Position numbers and translations under genes: made by a program. A DNA stretch of 64,000 nucleotides from Clostridiales bacterium SIT11 (GTDB lineage Bacteria; Bacillota; Clostridia; Tissierellales; Peptoniphilaceae), in NCBI GenBank assembly GCA_001299455.1, contig CYUK01000003.1, positions 1,240,001-1,304,000 on the forward strand, in the 5' to 3' direction. The notes under the pieces are model-generated. The model was not told the origin of the DNA. It saw only the letters and a list, made by a program, of their open reading frames with translations, and did no database searches. Below are positions 16,887 through 25,503 of the stretch, one piece after another (within the stretch, counting starts at the first letter, position 1; every line of letters begins with the position of its first letter).

Positions 16887-18194
16887 ATGAAGTATAGTAC
16901 ACAGATGGAAGCGGCAAAGCATGGCTTTGTTACGGAAGAAATGAAGATTGTGGCAAAAAAGGAAGGGGTCAGTGAAGACTACCTTCTAGAAAAAATCGCT
17001 GTGGGGGAAATTGTCATCCCAGCTAATAAAAACCACAAGTCCCTATCTCCAGAGGGAATTGGAACTGGTCTAAGGACTAAGATTAATGTCAACCTGGGGG
17101 TGTCCAAGGACTTAAAGGACATGGACCTGGAAATGAAAAAGGTGGATATGGCCCTGGATATGGGGGCGGAAGCCATTATGGACTTGTCCAATTACGGAAA
17201 GACTCAAGAGTTCCGGGAAAAATTAATTGAAAAGTCCACAGCCATGATTGGGACAGTCCCTATGTATGATGCTGTTGGCTACCTGGACAAGGGCTTAAGT
17301 TTTATTGAAAGCCGGGAATTTTTAGATGTAGTCCGTAACCATGCAGAAAACGGCGTAGACTTTGTCACCATCCATGCCGGAATCAACCAAGCCAATGCCG
17401 ATTTATTTCTTCGCAACCAAAGGGTGAACCAAATTGTCTCTCGGGGAGGGTCTCTCCTCTTCGGCTGGATGAAGATGAACAATAAGGAAAATCCCTTTTT
17501 TGAATACTATGACGAATTATTAGATATTTTACGGGAATATGATGTGACTATTTCTCTAGGAGATTCTTTACGGCCAGGCGGCATCCACGATGCCACAGAT
17601 CCAGGACAAATTGCAGAACTCATCACCCTGGGAGAGCTGACCCGGAGGGCTTGGGAAAAGGACGTTCAAGTTATGATTGAAGGACCGGGCCATGTGCCCA
17701 TTGGGGATATTGAATCCAATGTTCTCCTGGAAAAACGCCTTTGTAACAATGCTCCATTCTATGTTTTAGGGCCCCTGGTTACAGATATTGCTCCAGGCTA
17801 TGACCACATTACCTCTGCCATTGGGGGAGCTATTGCAGCGGCAGCTGGTGCCGACTTCCTCTGCTATGTAACACCGGCAGAACACTTGCGGTTACCGGAC
17901 CTCCAAGATGTTAAGGACGGGATTGTAGCGGCAAAAATTGCCGCCCATGCTGGAGATATCCACAAGATTAAAGGAGCCAGAGACTGGGATTTGGCCATTA
18001 GTAAAAAACGGCAAGAATTGGACTGGAAGGGAATTTTTGACCTGGCCCTAGATCCTGTCAAGGCCAAGGCCTACAGGGACAGCTCCTCTCCGGAAGAAGA
18101 GGATTCTTGCTCCATGTGTGGGTCCATGTGCTCTGTGCGGAATATGAATTTAATCTTAGCAGGAAAAGACGTCGTTATTGACCGGGAAGAATAA
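16887..18194 (+). CDS. thiC: Phosphomethylpyrimidine synthase ThiC
   Basis: A radical-SAM enzyme that rearranges aminoimidazole ribotide into HMP phosphate for thiamine synthesis. The 435 residues carry the conserved catalytic barrel ([40 protein letters not shown]) and end in the cluster motif with cysteines 408, 411 and 415 in [12 protein letters not shown]. The spacing C-x2-C-x3-C is one residue shorter than the C-x2-C-x4-C of plant and proteobacterial ThiC. The protein is also shorter than those, lacking their N-terminal extension. AAAGGAGGG precedes the ATG. No other thi gene is nearby; the riboswitch ties expression to TPP. Confidence 0.97.
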   Translation: MKYSTQMEAAKHGFVTEEMKIVAKKEGVSEDYLLEKIAVGEIVIPANKNHKSLSPEGIGTGLRTKINVNLGVSKDLKDMDLEMKKVDMALDMGAEAIMDLSNYGKTQEFREKLIEKSTAMIGTVPMYDAVGYLDKGLSFIESREFLDVVRNHAENGVDFVTIHAGINQANADLFLRNQRVNQIVSRGGSLLFGWMKMNNKENPFFEYYDELLDILREYDVTISLGDSLRPGGIHDATDPGQIAELITLGELTRRAWEKDVQVMIEGPGHVPIGDIESNVLLEKRLCNNAPFYVLGPLVTDIAPGYDHITSAIGGAIAAAAGADFLCYVTPAEHLRLPDLQDVKDGIVAAKIAAHAGDIHKIKGARDWDLAISKKRQELDWKGIFDLALDPVKAKAYRDSSSPEEEDSCSMCGSMCSVRNMNLILAGKDVVIDREE

Positions 18195-18209
18195 AAAGAT
18201 TAGGATAAG

Positions 18210-18238
18210 GCAGGACCAAACTCAGGCCCTGCTTTTTC
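18210..18238 (+). terminator. Terminator after thiC
   Basis: GCAGG (18210-18214) pairs with CCTGC (18228-18232), followed by TTTTTCTT. Confidence 0.75.
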
Positions 18239-18300
18239 TTTACTCCCATTTAAATCTTTGTGTTATACTATATTATTATAAGTAAACAAAGGAGTTGGAG

Positions 18301-19455
18301 ATGGAAGAAAAGATCATCCGATCAAGGGTCAACGGAAAAGAGATTATCCTTGTCCCCACTGCCCATGTGTCGACAGAAAGTGCCGACCTTGTTAAAAAGA
18401 CAATTGAAGAAGAAAGGCCAGATTCTGTTTGTATAGAACTGGATGAGGGCCGGTATGAAAATATACAAAATCCGGACCGGTGGAAGGATACCCATGTGGT
18501 CCAAGTTATTAAGGACAAGAAGGTGGCCCTCCTTCTGGCCAACCTGGTCTTGAGTTCCTACCAAAGAAATATTGCCAAAAAATTAGGAACCAAGCCTGGC
18601 GGAGAAATGCTCCAGGCCATGGAATCGGCAGAAGAAGTAGGAGCCCAGCTTGTCCTGGCAGACCGGGACATCCAAACCACCTTTAAACGGATTTGGCGAA
18701 GCCTGGGATTTTTTAAAAAGTGCCAATTGGCCTTTTCCCTCCTCTTGGCCAATGACGAGGATGAGGAAGTCAGTGAAGAGGACCTGGAAAAACTTATGGA
18801 AAGAGACAACCTGGAAGGGGTGGTCCAATCTCTGTCAGAGGATTTTCCGGAAATTGCCCAAACCCTCCTCCACGAGAGGGACCAATACCTGGCCTACCAT
18901 ATTAAGCATGCTCCAGGGGACAAGGTCCTGGCCGTTCTCGGGGCGGCTCATTCCCTAGGTGTGGAAAAGGAACTGTCTAAGGACCAGGACATTGCAGCTT
19001 TAGATGAAATTCCCAAGCCCTCCACCCTATCCAAGGTGCTTCCCTGGCTCATTCCCTTAGTCATTCTAGGCCTTCTGGCCTATGGGTTTTACCAATCTTT
19101 GGCCACAGGAACCAGCCAGGTCAAGTCCTGGTTTATCTATAATGCAGGCTTTGCGGCCTTATTCACCCTTATTGGATTTGGCCATCCCTTGTCTATTTTA
19201 ACGGCCTTTGTGGCAGCCCCCTTCACTTCTCTCAATCCCTTAATTGCCTGTGGTTGGCTTGTGGGCCTAGTGGAGGCCAGTGTAAGAAAACCGACGGTGG
19301 AAGATGTCAACCGGGTGCCGGAAGATATTACAAGTTTTAAAACAGTCCATAAAAATAGATTTTTAAAGGCTCTCTACCTAGTGATTTTAGCTAATATCGG
19401 GTCCTCTATTGGGACCTTGATTGCCGGAACAAGTATTGTAAAGAATTTATTTTAA
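18301..19455 (+). CDS. TraB/PrgY-family membrane protein
   Basis: A 384-residue protein. The N-terminal domain (1-235) matches the TraB/GumN fold: VPTAHVSTESADLV near residues 18-31 holds the conserved histidine, followed by CIELDEGRYEN and, later, VLGAAHSLGVEKEL with a second histidine. The C-terminal part has three or four membrane helices (about 245-385). PrgY of Enterococcus is implicated in shutting down peptide pheromone, and the family has been suggested to be a metalloprotease; the role here is unknown. AAAGGAG lies 6 bases before this ATG; an upstream in-frame TTG lies next to that site and was rejected. Confidence 0.85.
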   Translation: MEEKIIRSRVNGKEIILVPTAHVSTESADLVKKTIEEERPDSVCIELDEGRYENIQNPDRWKDTHVVQVIKDKKVALLLANLVLSSYQRNIAKKLGTKPGGEMLQAMESAEEVGAQLVLADRDIQTTFKRIWRSLGFFKKCQLAFSLLLANDEDEEVSEEDLEKLMERDNLEGVVQSLSEDFPEIAQTLLHERDQYLAYHIKHAPGDKVLAVLGAAHSLGVEKELSKDQDIAALDEIPKPSTLSKVLPWLIPLVILGLLAYGFYQSLATGTSQVKSWFIYNAGFAALFTLIGFGHPLSILTAFVAAPFTSLNPLIACGWLVGLVEASVRKPTVEDVNRVPEDITSFKTVHKNRFLKALYLVILANIGSSIGTLIAGTSIVKNLF

Positions 19456-19477
19456 GCTAGCAATCCTGCTAGCTTTT
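19455..19477 (+). terminator. Short terminator after the TraB-family gene
   Basis: AGCTAGCA and TGCTAGCT form a perfect 8-bp stem with loop ATCC, followed by only TTT, so termination may be partial. Confidence 0.6.
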
Positions 19478-19503
19478 ACCTTATTGCCAAAAGGAGGACC
19501 ATG

Positions 19504-20703
19504 ATGAAAGAAAAAATAAAAAAAATTGAAGCAGGCATCCAGGAAGACCTTCGGACCCTAAGTGATAGCATCTATGACCATCCGGAACTCGGCAACCAGG
19601 AATATTTTGCTGCCAAGGCCCACCAAGACCTCTTAAAAAAACATGGCTTTCAAGTGGAAGAAAAGTTCCTAGGCCTGGATACAGCTTTTAAGGCCAGCTT
19701 TTCTACAGGAAGGCCAGGCCCCCGTCTTTGCTATATGGCAGAATACGACGCCCTGCCAGGGATTGGCCATGGCTGTGGCCACAATATGCTGGGAGCAGCC
19801 TCCACAGGAGGGGCCATTGTCCTCCGCTACCTTATGGAAGAAGGATTGGGAGGGGACCTGGTCCTCCTGGGGACGCCGGCAGAAGAAAGTGATGGAGGCA
19901 AGGTGACCATGGTGGAAGAGGGGATTTTTAAAGACCTGGACCTGGCTATTATGGCCCACCCCGACTGCCACTACAGGCCCTCAGGAAATAGTCTGGCCTT
20001 AAAGGCCTTGGCCTATGAATTTTTTGGCAAGCCCGCCCATGCCGGAGCCAGCCCCCACGAAGGGATCAATGCCCTAGATGCCCTGGTCCTCTTTTATAAC
20101 GGAGTCAGTGTCCTCCGCCAGCAAATTCTTTCCACTGCCCGAATCCATGGCGTCATCCGGGATGGAGGAAAAGCGGCCAATGTTATTCCTGACTACAGCC
20201 GGGGGGACTTTTACATCCGAGCCCAGTCCAAGGCCTATGTCCAAGAATTAGAGCAAAAACTGGAAAATATTGCCAAGGGAGCTGCCCTGGCCACAGGCTG
20301 TAGCTTCAATATTTTCCCCTATGAATTTGCCAATGACAATATGGTGACCAATGAAACCTTGAACCAAATTTTTGTAGAAGGGGTGGGCGTTTTTTCTGAA
20401 GACCCCATCTGTCCTGCCAAGGATGCTATGGGGAGCATGGACTGTGGCAATGTCTCCCATGAAATCCCCGCCATCCACGGGTATTTTCCCATAGCCGACC
20501 ATGAAATCCCCGGTCATACAGAAGCCTTCCGGGATGCCACAAGGACAGACTACGCCTACAAGCACCTAGATGAAATTGTCTGTATCCTAGCCTATACTGG
20601 CTGGCGGGTCCTGGAAGATCCGGACCTCTTGAAGAAAATCCAAGAGGAATACCAGGAAAATCTGAAAAAGGGAAAAATTATCCCCTATAAAAAAGAAGAT
20701 TAA
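19504..20703 (+). CDS. M20-family amidohydrolase/peptidase
   Basis: A 399-residue metallohydrolase of the M20D/AbgB type. MAEYDALPGIGHGCGHNML (about 77-95) is the metal-binding core, TPAEESDGGK supplies the catalytic glutamates, and MAHPDC a further ligand; KPAHAGASPHEGINALDA marks the dimerisation domain; the last metal histidine is probably in the C-terminal GHTEAFRDAT. Such enzymes cleave N-acyl amino acids, p-aminobenzoyl-glutamate or dipeptides. Two adjacent ATG codons exist; the AAAGGAGG site favours the second. A transcript terminator follows, so it is a single gene or follows the weakly terminated TraB gene. Confidence 0.88.
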   Translation: MKEKIKKIEAGIQEDLRTLSDSIYDHPELGNQEYFAAKAHQDLLKKHGFQVEEKFLGLDTAFKASFSTGRPGPRLCYMAEYDALPGIGHGCGHNMLGAASTGGAIVLRYLMEEGLGGDLVLLGTPAEESDGGKVTMVEEGIFKDLDLAIMAHPDCHYRPSGNSLALKALAYEFFGKPAHAGASPHEGINALDALVLFYNGVSVLRQQILSTARIHGVIRDGGKAANVIPDYSRGDFYIRAQSKAYVQELEQKLENIAKGAALATGCSFNIFPYEFANDNMVTNETLNQIFVEGVGVFSEDPICPAKDAMGSMDCGNVSHEIPAIHGYFPIADHEIPGHTEAFRDATRTDYAYKHLDEIVCILAYTGWRVLEDPDLLKKIQEEYQENLKKGKIIPYKKED

Positions 20704-20710
20704 AGACAAA

Positions 20711-20746
20711 GCTCCTGGGACTGGAAAGGTCTTCAGGGGCTTTTTT
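20711..20746 (+). terminator. Terminator after the M20 gene
   Basis: GCTCCTG (20711-20717) pairs with CAGGGGC (20734-20740), extended by GGAC/GTCT, followed by TTTTTT. Confidence 0.85.
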
Positions 20747-20862
20747 GAAAAATAAGGGATCTTTAGTCTAGGTTAGGGGACTTTTTTCCCAGCTTTTAAC
20801 CTATCCAGGTTTCCGGTTATGTGCTACAATAAAGGGGAAATATGAAAAAAAGGAGTGACATT

Positions 20863-22185
20863 ATGGAAGAAAATTCGTTTTTTGAACGGAAATTTCGTCT
20901 GAAGGCCCACAATACCGATGTAAAGACAGAATTCATGGCTGGTTTAACTACCTTTATGACCATGTCCTACATCTTGATTGTCAACCCAGACCTACTTTCC
21001 AAAACCGGCATGGACCAAGGAGGCGTCTTTACAGCGACGATTATTGCCTCAGTAATTGCCATGCTTTTAATGGGCTTTTATGCCAACCTCCCCTTTGCCC
21101 TGTCAGCAGGTATGGGCTTAAATGCCTTTTTTACCTACACTGTCTGCCTGGGGATGGGCTATGACTGGTCCTTTGCCTTAACAGCTGTATTTTTAGAGGG
21201 AATTGTCTTTATTTTATTATCCTTATTTAATGTAAGAGAAGCTATTTTTACCTCAATTCCCTATTCCCTAAAGAAAGCTGTTTCTGTAGGGATTGGCCTC
21301 TTTATTGCCTTAATCGGCTTTACTTCATCTGGTTTGATTGTAGCCAATGACGCTACTTTTCTGGCTCTTGGAAACTTACTGACCAGGGAATCCGTAGTGG
21401 CTTTGATTGCCCTCTTCTCCATGGCGATTTTAACGGCCAGAGGAGTCAAGGGAGCCCTATTATACGGGATTGTTTTATCAACTGTGGTAGCCCTAGCTTT
21501 AGGCGTGACCCACTTCCCGGCAGCAGGATCTATTTTTTCCCTGCCGCCATCCCTGTCTGATGTAGCCTTTAAGCTGGAATGGCACAACATTTTCACCCTG
21601 GATATGTTCTCTGTCATGTTTACCTTCCTTTTTGTAGACATTTTTGACACAGTAGGAACCTTAACCGGTGTGGCTACCAAGGCAGACATGCTGGATGAAG
21701 ATGGAAACTTTCCCGGCGTCAGCAAGGCCCTTTTATCCGATGCCATTGGAACAGTTTTTGGTTCTCTTTTAGGAACCTCCACCATTACCACCTTTGTAGA
21801 ATCTGCATCTGGGGTTGCCGAAGGGGGAAGAACAGGCTTAACATCCTTATCTACAGCCTTTTTCTTCCTAATTTCTCTCTTCCTCTTCCCCTTGTTTTCC
21901 ATTGTGCCGGGCCAAGCTACAGCTGCAGCCCTAATCATGGTTGGGCTCTTTATGATGAGTCCTATTACAGAAATTGACTTTACAGATTACACAGAATCTA
22001 TTCCAGCCTTTTTAACCATTGCCATGATGCCCTTTGCCTACTCCATAGCTGAAGGGATCTCTGTTGGAATGATTTCTTATGTTCTCATGAAATTAGTTAC
22101 AGGACGGTCTAAGGAAATTTCTCCCGTCATGTATATTTTATCCCTGGTATTTTTACTCCGGTATTTAAGCCCCGTTATTTTTTAA
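20863..22185 (+). CDS. AzgA-type purine permease (NCS2 superfamily)
   Basis: A 440-residue transporter with about 13 membrane segments, matching the adenine/guanine/hypoxanthine permease branch (AzgA, PbuG). Diagnostic stretches are GLTTFMTMSYILIVNP near the N-terminus, ALSAGMGLNAFFTYTV, and TFLFVDIFDTVGTLTGVA mid-protein, followed by SDAIGTVFGSLLGTSTITTF. The frame opens 7 codons earlier, but AAAGGAG lies within those codons, placing the start at 20863. No purine riboswitch aptamer was found upstream; the -10 may be TACAAT near 20825. It would supply purine salvage together with apt at 44.7 kb. Confidence 0.9.
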   Translation: MEENSFFERKFRLKAHNTDVKTEFMAGLTTFMTMSYILIVNPDLLSKTGMDQGGVFTATIIASVIAMLLMGFYANLPFALSAGMGLNAFFTYTVCLGMGYDWSFALTAVFLEGIVFILLSLFNVREAIFTSIPYSLKKAVSVGIGLFIALIGFTSSGLIVANDATFLALGNLLTRESVVALIALFSMAILTARGVKGALLYGIVLSTVVALALGVTHFPAAGSIFSLPPSLSDVAFKLEWHNIFTLDMFSVMFTFLFVDIFDTVGTLTGVATKADMLDEDGNFPGVSKALLSDAIGTVFGSLLGTSTITTFVESASGVAEGGRTGLTSLSTAFFFLISLFLFPLFSIVPGQATAAALIMVGLFMMSPITEIDFTDYTESIPAFLTIAMMPFAYSIAEGISVGMISYVLMKLVTGRSKEISPVMYILSLVFLLRYLSPVIF

Positions 22186-22205
22186 AAACCAGGTAAGGAT
22201 TGATA

Positions 22206-22237
22206 AGACAGGCTTTTTACAAGGCCTGTCTCTTTTC
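22206..22237 (+). terminator. Terminator after the purine permease
   Basis: AGACAGGC pairs with GCCTGTCT across a loop of about ten bases, followed by CTTTTC. Confidence 0.8.
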
Positions 22238-22315
22238 TGCCCTTTAGGATGAAAACCACCGGCTCACCTGACCATGGACCTTAAATAAAAATTTTGGAGA
22301 AAAAATAAAAAAAGC

Positions 22316-22344
22316 TTGACTTTGCTTTATCCGTAGACTATAAT
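22316..22344 (+). promoter_or_regulatory. Promoter of the T-box leader
   Basis: TTGACT (22316-22321), 17-base spacer, perfect TATAAT (22339-22344); start of transcription near 22351. Confidence 0.88.
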
Positions 22345-22389
22345 ACAAGATAATTTAATAAAAGCGTTGAAAGAGAAAAAAAGAACTTT

Positions 22390-22612
22390 TGATGATTGAA
22401 GAGAGTTGCCGTCTGGTGCGAGGCAATACACGGAAGTTTAATATACACTCTTAAGCTTATTTGTTGAAAGTAGTAGGCAAGTACGGAAGCCCCCGTTAAC
22501 TCAGGCTAGAGGTTGTTGGACCTTGAAAAGAGGTAATTTTTTTAGATTATAAAATCGGGTGGTACCGCGAAGTCAGTCTTTCGTCCCAATGTGGATGAAG
22601 GGCTTTTTTTAT
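22390..22612 (+). promoter_or_regulatory. T-box riboswitch of the ABC importer operon, predicted Tyr (UAC)
   Basis: Stem I has base AAGAG/CTCTT (22399-22403 with 22448-22452) and an apical TTGCC/GGCAA stem with a loop containing TGGTGCGA. The antiterminator carries the T-box sequence GGGTGGTACCGCG (22557-22569), and the terminator is GTCTTTCGTCC paired with GGATGAAGGGC and then seven T (22574-22612). The specifier position, just before the conserved A and the closing CTCTT, reads TAC (22444-22446), tyrosine. The T-box bulge UGGU pairs with a discriminator A, as in tRNA-Tyr, and not with the G73 of bacterial tRNA-Trp. T-box identity is firm; the specifier is my alignment by eye. Confidence 0.92.
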
Positions 22613-22628
22613 TTTATGGAGGTTTTTT

Positions 22629-23618
22629 ATGAAACTTAGAAGAGCATTAATTTTAGTCGTCTTGTCCCTGTTTTTAGTTGCCTGTGCCGGCGGAAAAAAT
22701 AACCAGCCAGGGGAAGAAGGAGGAAAAGAGCCTGGATCCAGTGGAAAGACCGTGGGGGTGATTCAAATCGCCGACCACATTGCCCTGGAAAGGGCCAGGA
22801 AGGGTTTTGAAGAAGAACTGAAAAAGACAAACCCAGAAGTAGAGATTATTTCCAAAAATGCGAATGGGGACTTGACCGTTGTTCCCTCCATTATTAAGTC
22901 TTTTCAAGACAGAAAAGTGGACTTGATTTACGCCATTGCCACTCCAGCAGCCCAGGGGGCAAAAAATGGAGAAAAGAAAATTCCCATTGTCTTTAACGCC
23001 GTTACAGACCCGGCAAGTGCAGACCTGGTCAAAAACCTGGAAGAACCGGAGGGAAATATTACAGGAGTTAGCGACTACTTCTCCATGGAAGCCCAACTTA
23101 AAGAGATGGTCTGTGTTTTCCCAGACATAAAAAATGTTGGCGTCATGTTTTCCACCAACGAAGCCAATTCACAGTTCCAAATAGAAGAATTAAAGAAGGC
23201 GGCAGAAGGACTTGGACTTAATGTGGTTGAAGTGGGCGTCAATAATATTAACGACGTGTCAACAGCCATTAAGAGCCTTGAACCAAAGATAGATATTTTC
23301 CTATCCATTACAGATAATACCGTATCCTCTGCATCCACAATTATTGCAGAAAGCTTAAAGGAGGCAAAAATTCCTTCCTTTGCATCAGAAGAAGGACCTG
23401 TTGACAATGGAATCCTAATGAGTGCCGGTGTGGACTATGTAGACCTTGGAAAGAAGGCAGCCGACATGGCCAGTGAAATCCTTGGTGGGAAAAAAGTCAG
23501 TGAAATCCCCGTAGTCTTTTCCAAGGAGACAAGGAAAGTGGTCAATAAAAAAACAGCTGATGCCCTTGGCCTTAGCCAGGACAACAAGTTGATGAAGGAC
23601 GCCAAGGTCGTTGAATAA
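22629..23618 (+). CDS. ABC transporter substrate-binding lipoprotein (TrpX-like)
   Basis: A 329-residue lipoprotein: hydrophobic signal with lipobox LVAC (C19), a Gly/Glu-rich linker, then a periplasmic-binding-protein fold of the ABC_sub_bind family (VGVIQIADHIALERARKGFE, IPIVFNAVTDPASADLV, ITGVSDYFS). Relatives include TrpX, the binding protein of a tryptophan transporter in streptococci. It is first in a three-gene operon with a permease and an ATPase. The T-box leader makes it an amino-acid importer; the predicted UAC specifier suggests tyrosine, or aromatic amino acids. The start follows GGAGG 11 bases upstream. Confidence 0.9.
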   Translation: MKLRRALILVVLSLFLVACAGGKNNQPGEEGGKEPGSSGKTVGVIQIADHIALERARKGFEEELKKTNPEVEIISKNANGDLTVVPSIIKSFQDRKVDLIYAIATPAAQGAKNGEKKIPIVFNAVTDPASADLVKNLEEPEGNITGVSDYFSMEAQLKEMVCVFPDIKNVGVMFSTNEANSQFQIEELKKAAEGLGLNVVEVGVNNINDVSTAIKSLEPKIDIFLSITDNTVSSASTIIAESLKEAKIPSFASEEGPVDNGILMSAGVDYVDLGKKAADMASEILGGKKVSEIPVVFSKETRKVVNKKTADALGLSQDNKLMKDAKVVE

Positions 23619-23650
23619 ATAAAAGTTTGTAAATTTCAGGAGGAAGAAAG

Positions 23651-24535
23651 TTGAACGCAGTAATCATAGAATCCATTGGGATGGGATTGATCTTTTCCAT
23701 TCTGACCATTGGAGTGGTCATCACCTTTAAAATATTAGACTTCCCGGATATGTCCGTTGAAGGAACCTTTCCCCTTGGCGCCTTTGTCTTTGCAAAGATG
23801 CTCACCCTGGGAATCAACCCCCTACTTGCCATACTGGCTTCATTTCTTGCAGGGGGATTTGGCGGATACATTACCTATGTGCTATTTAGAAAATTTAAAA
23901 TTCAGGCAATCCTGGCAGGAATCCTCACCATGACCTTTTTATACTCAGTGAATTTAAGGATTACCAATACGCCAAATATTACCTTCTTTGATTATAAAAC
24001 GGTGTTTCAACTTTTTGAAAGCCTGCCAAAAATTTTCATCTTAGGCCTCATGACTCTGATGATTAAACTGGCCCTGGACTGGTTTTTAAAAACAGAAAAA
24101 GGCTACCTTTTACTTGCGACAGGGGATAATGAAGCCCTGGTCAAGTCTCTTGGGAAAAACCCGGACAAGTATATTGCCATGGGGCTCATTATTTCCAATG
24201 CCCTGGCAGGCCTGGCAGGGGCCTTAATGGCCCAATCCAATGGTTACGCAGATATTACCATGGGCCAAGCCATTATCGTATCGGCCCTGGCCTCGGTCAT
24301 TATTGGAGACGCCTTCTTAAAGAATGCAAACTTTTTAAACAGGACAAGTCGAGCCATTATCGGAGCCATCATCTATCGGATTATTTACGGAATCGCCATT
24401 TACATTGGACTGGCTCCAAGTGATTTAAAGGGGATTACGGCCATTATTGTGGTCTTCTTCATTGTCTATAACAATGTCTCCGCCAAGGGACTCTCCATAT
24501 TAAGAGAAAAGAGGGAAGCAAATGCTAACAATTAA
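23651..24535 (+). CDS. ABC importer permease (TrpY-like)
   Basis: A 294-residue permease with eight or nine membrane helices of the BPD_transp_2 (branched-chain/ribose-type) fold; SVEGTFPLGAF near the first loop and the repeated small-residue helices (ALAGLAGALMAQ, IIVSALASVIIGDAF) are typical of TrpY-type permeases. The start codon is TTG, with AGGAGGAAG ideally spaced. It overlaps the ATPase gene by 14 bases, which implies coupled translation. Substrate specificity follows the lipoprotein upstream. Confidence 0.88.
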   Translation: MNAVIIESIGMGLIFSILTIGVVITFKILDFPDMSVEGTFPLGAFVFAKMLTLGINPLLAILASFLAGGFGGYITYVLFRKFKIQAILAGILTMTFLYSVNLRITNTPNITFFDYKTVFQLFESLPKIFILGLMTLMIKLALDWFLKTEKGYLLLATGDNEALVKSLGKNPDKYIAMGLIISNALAGLAGALMAQSNGYADITMGQAIIVSALASVIIGDAFLKNANFLNRTSRAIIGAIIYRIIYGIAIYIGLAPSDLKGITAIIVVFFIVYNNVSAKGLSILREKREANANN

Positions 24536-25343
24536 AAACCTATCAAAAACTTTTTACAAGGGAATGGATGAGGAAAATCAAGTCTTTGACAATTTTTCCC
24601 TTGAAGTTGAAGAAAGTAAATGTGTGGCCATTTTAGGACCCAATGGCTGCGGCAAGTCCACCTTATTTAATATGATCAGTGGGTCCCTTGATCCGGACGG
24701 AGGAGAAATCCTCTTGGGAGATGTTGACCTTGTAAAACTATCTGAAGATGAGAGGGCTATTGACACTGGCAAGGTCAACCAAGACCCATCCAAGGGAGTT
24801 TGCCAAAATTTAAATATTTTAGAAAATATGTCCATGGCCCTGAAAAAAGGCCACAAGTTCACCTTTAAAAGGTTAATCGACAAAAAGAATAACCAAGAGA
24901 TTATTGAAAAATTAAAGAGCCTGGACCTAGGTCTTGAAAAAAAGTTAAAGACCCAGGTAAAATTTTTATCTGGCGGGCAAAGACAGTCCCTGTCCCTCTT
25001 AATGGCCACGGTGAAAAAGCCCAAGATTCTTTTACTGGACGAGCATACAGCCGCCCTAGACCCCAAGACCTCTAAGCTAATTATGGACAAGACCAACGAC
25101 TTGATTAAAAAAGAAAAAATCACAACCTTGATGATTACCCACAATTTGAAAAACGCCATTGAATACGCAGACCGGATCATCATGTTAAATAAGGGGAAAA
25201 TTGTCCTAGATATCCTTCCCAGTGAAGTGACAGAGGAAGAGCTGACTAGGATTTATAATGAAAAAATTGAAGAAGGAAATGGGATGGAGGCAGAAAAATC
25301 AGCAAGCCTAGGAAATCTAAGGAAAGTGGAAAAAATAGCCTAA
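24522..25343 (+). CDS. ABC importer ATP-binding subunit (TrpZ-like)
   Basis: A 273-residue ATPase. Walker A GPNGCGKST (about 40-48), signature LSGGQRQSLSLLMA (about 150-163) and Walker B ILLLDEHTAALDP are complete. The variant Walker B (DEHTAALD rather than DEPTSALD) is the form seen in TrpZ-like ATPases that pair with BPD_transp_2 permeases. It lacks a clear separate ribosome-binding site because it starts inside the permease gene. The tail after residue 240 is charged and probably disordered. Confidence 0.9.
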   Translation: MLTIKNLSKTFYKGMDEENQVFDNFSLEVEESKCVAILGPNGCGKSTLFNMISGSLDPDGGEILLGDVDLVKLSEDERAIDTGKVNQDPSKGVCQNLNILENMSMALKKGHKFTFKRLIDKKNNQEIIEKLKSLDLGLEKKLKTQVKFLSGGQRQSLSLLMATVKKPKILLLDEHTAALDPKTSKLIMDKTNDLIKKEKITTLMITHNLKNAIEYADRIIMLNKGKIVLDILPSEVTEEELTRIYNEKIEEGNGMEAEKSASLGNLRKVEKIA

Positions 25344-25409
25344 GGCCTAGGTAGGTCCGCTGAAATTAGGATAAAAGAAGAAAAAATCCGTAAAAAGTCC
25401 AAGTTTTAA

Positions 25410-25441
25410 GGGAAGTTCTATGAAAAGAAACTTCCTTTTTT
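25410..25441 (+). terminator. Terminator after the ABC importer operon
   Basis: GGAAGTT (25411-25417) pairs with AACTTCC (25429-25435), then TTTTTT. Its sequence closely resembles the terminator at 27738-27768. Confidence 0.88.
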
Positions 25442-25503
25442 GTGGTTTTCTTCCTTTTCTGGGTATCTATTGAAATAGAAAATAAAACAGAAAGGAGAAA
25501 GTC

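Noticed and set aside
20701-20862. Purine riboswitch before the purine permease
   Set aside because: The conserved junction bases of the purine aptamer are absent; the only structure is the terminator of the previous gene.
21261-21938. Minus-strand frame of 225 codons
   Set aside because: Lies wholly opposite the purine permease gene and reads as a Lys/Arg/Thr-rich non-protein sequence without start signals.
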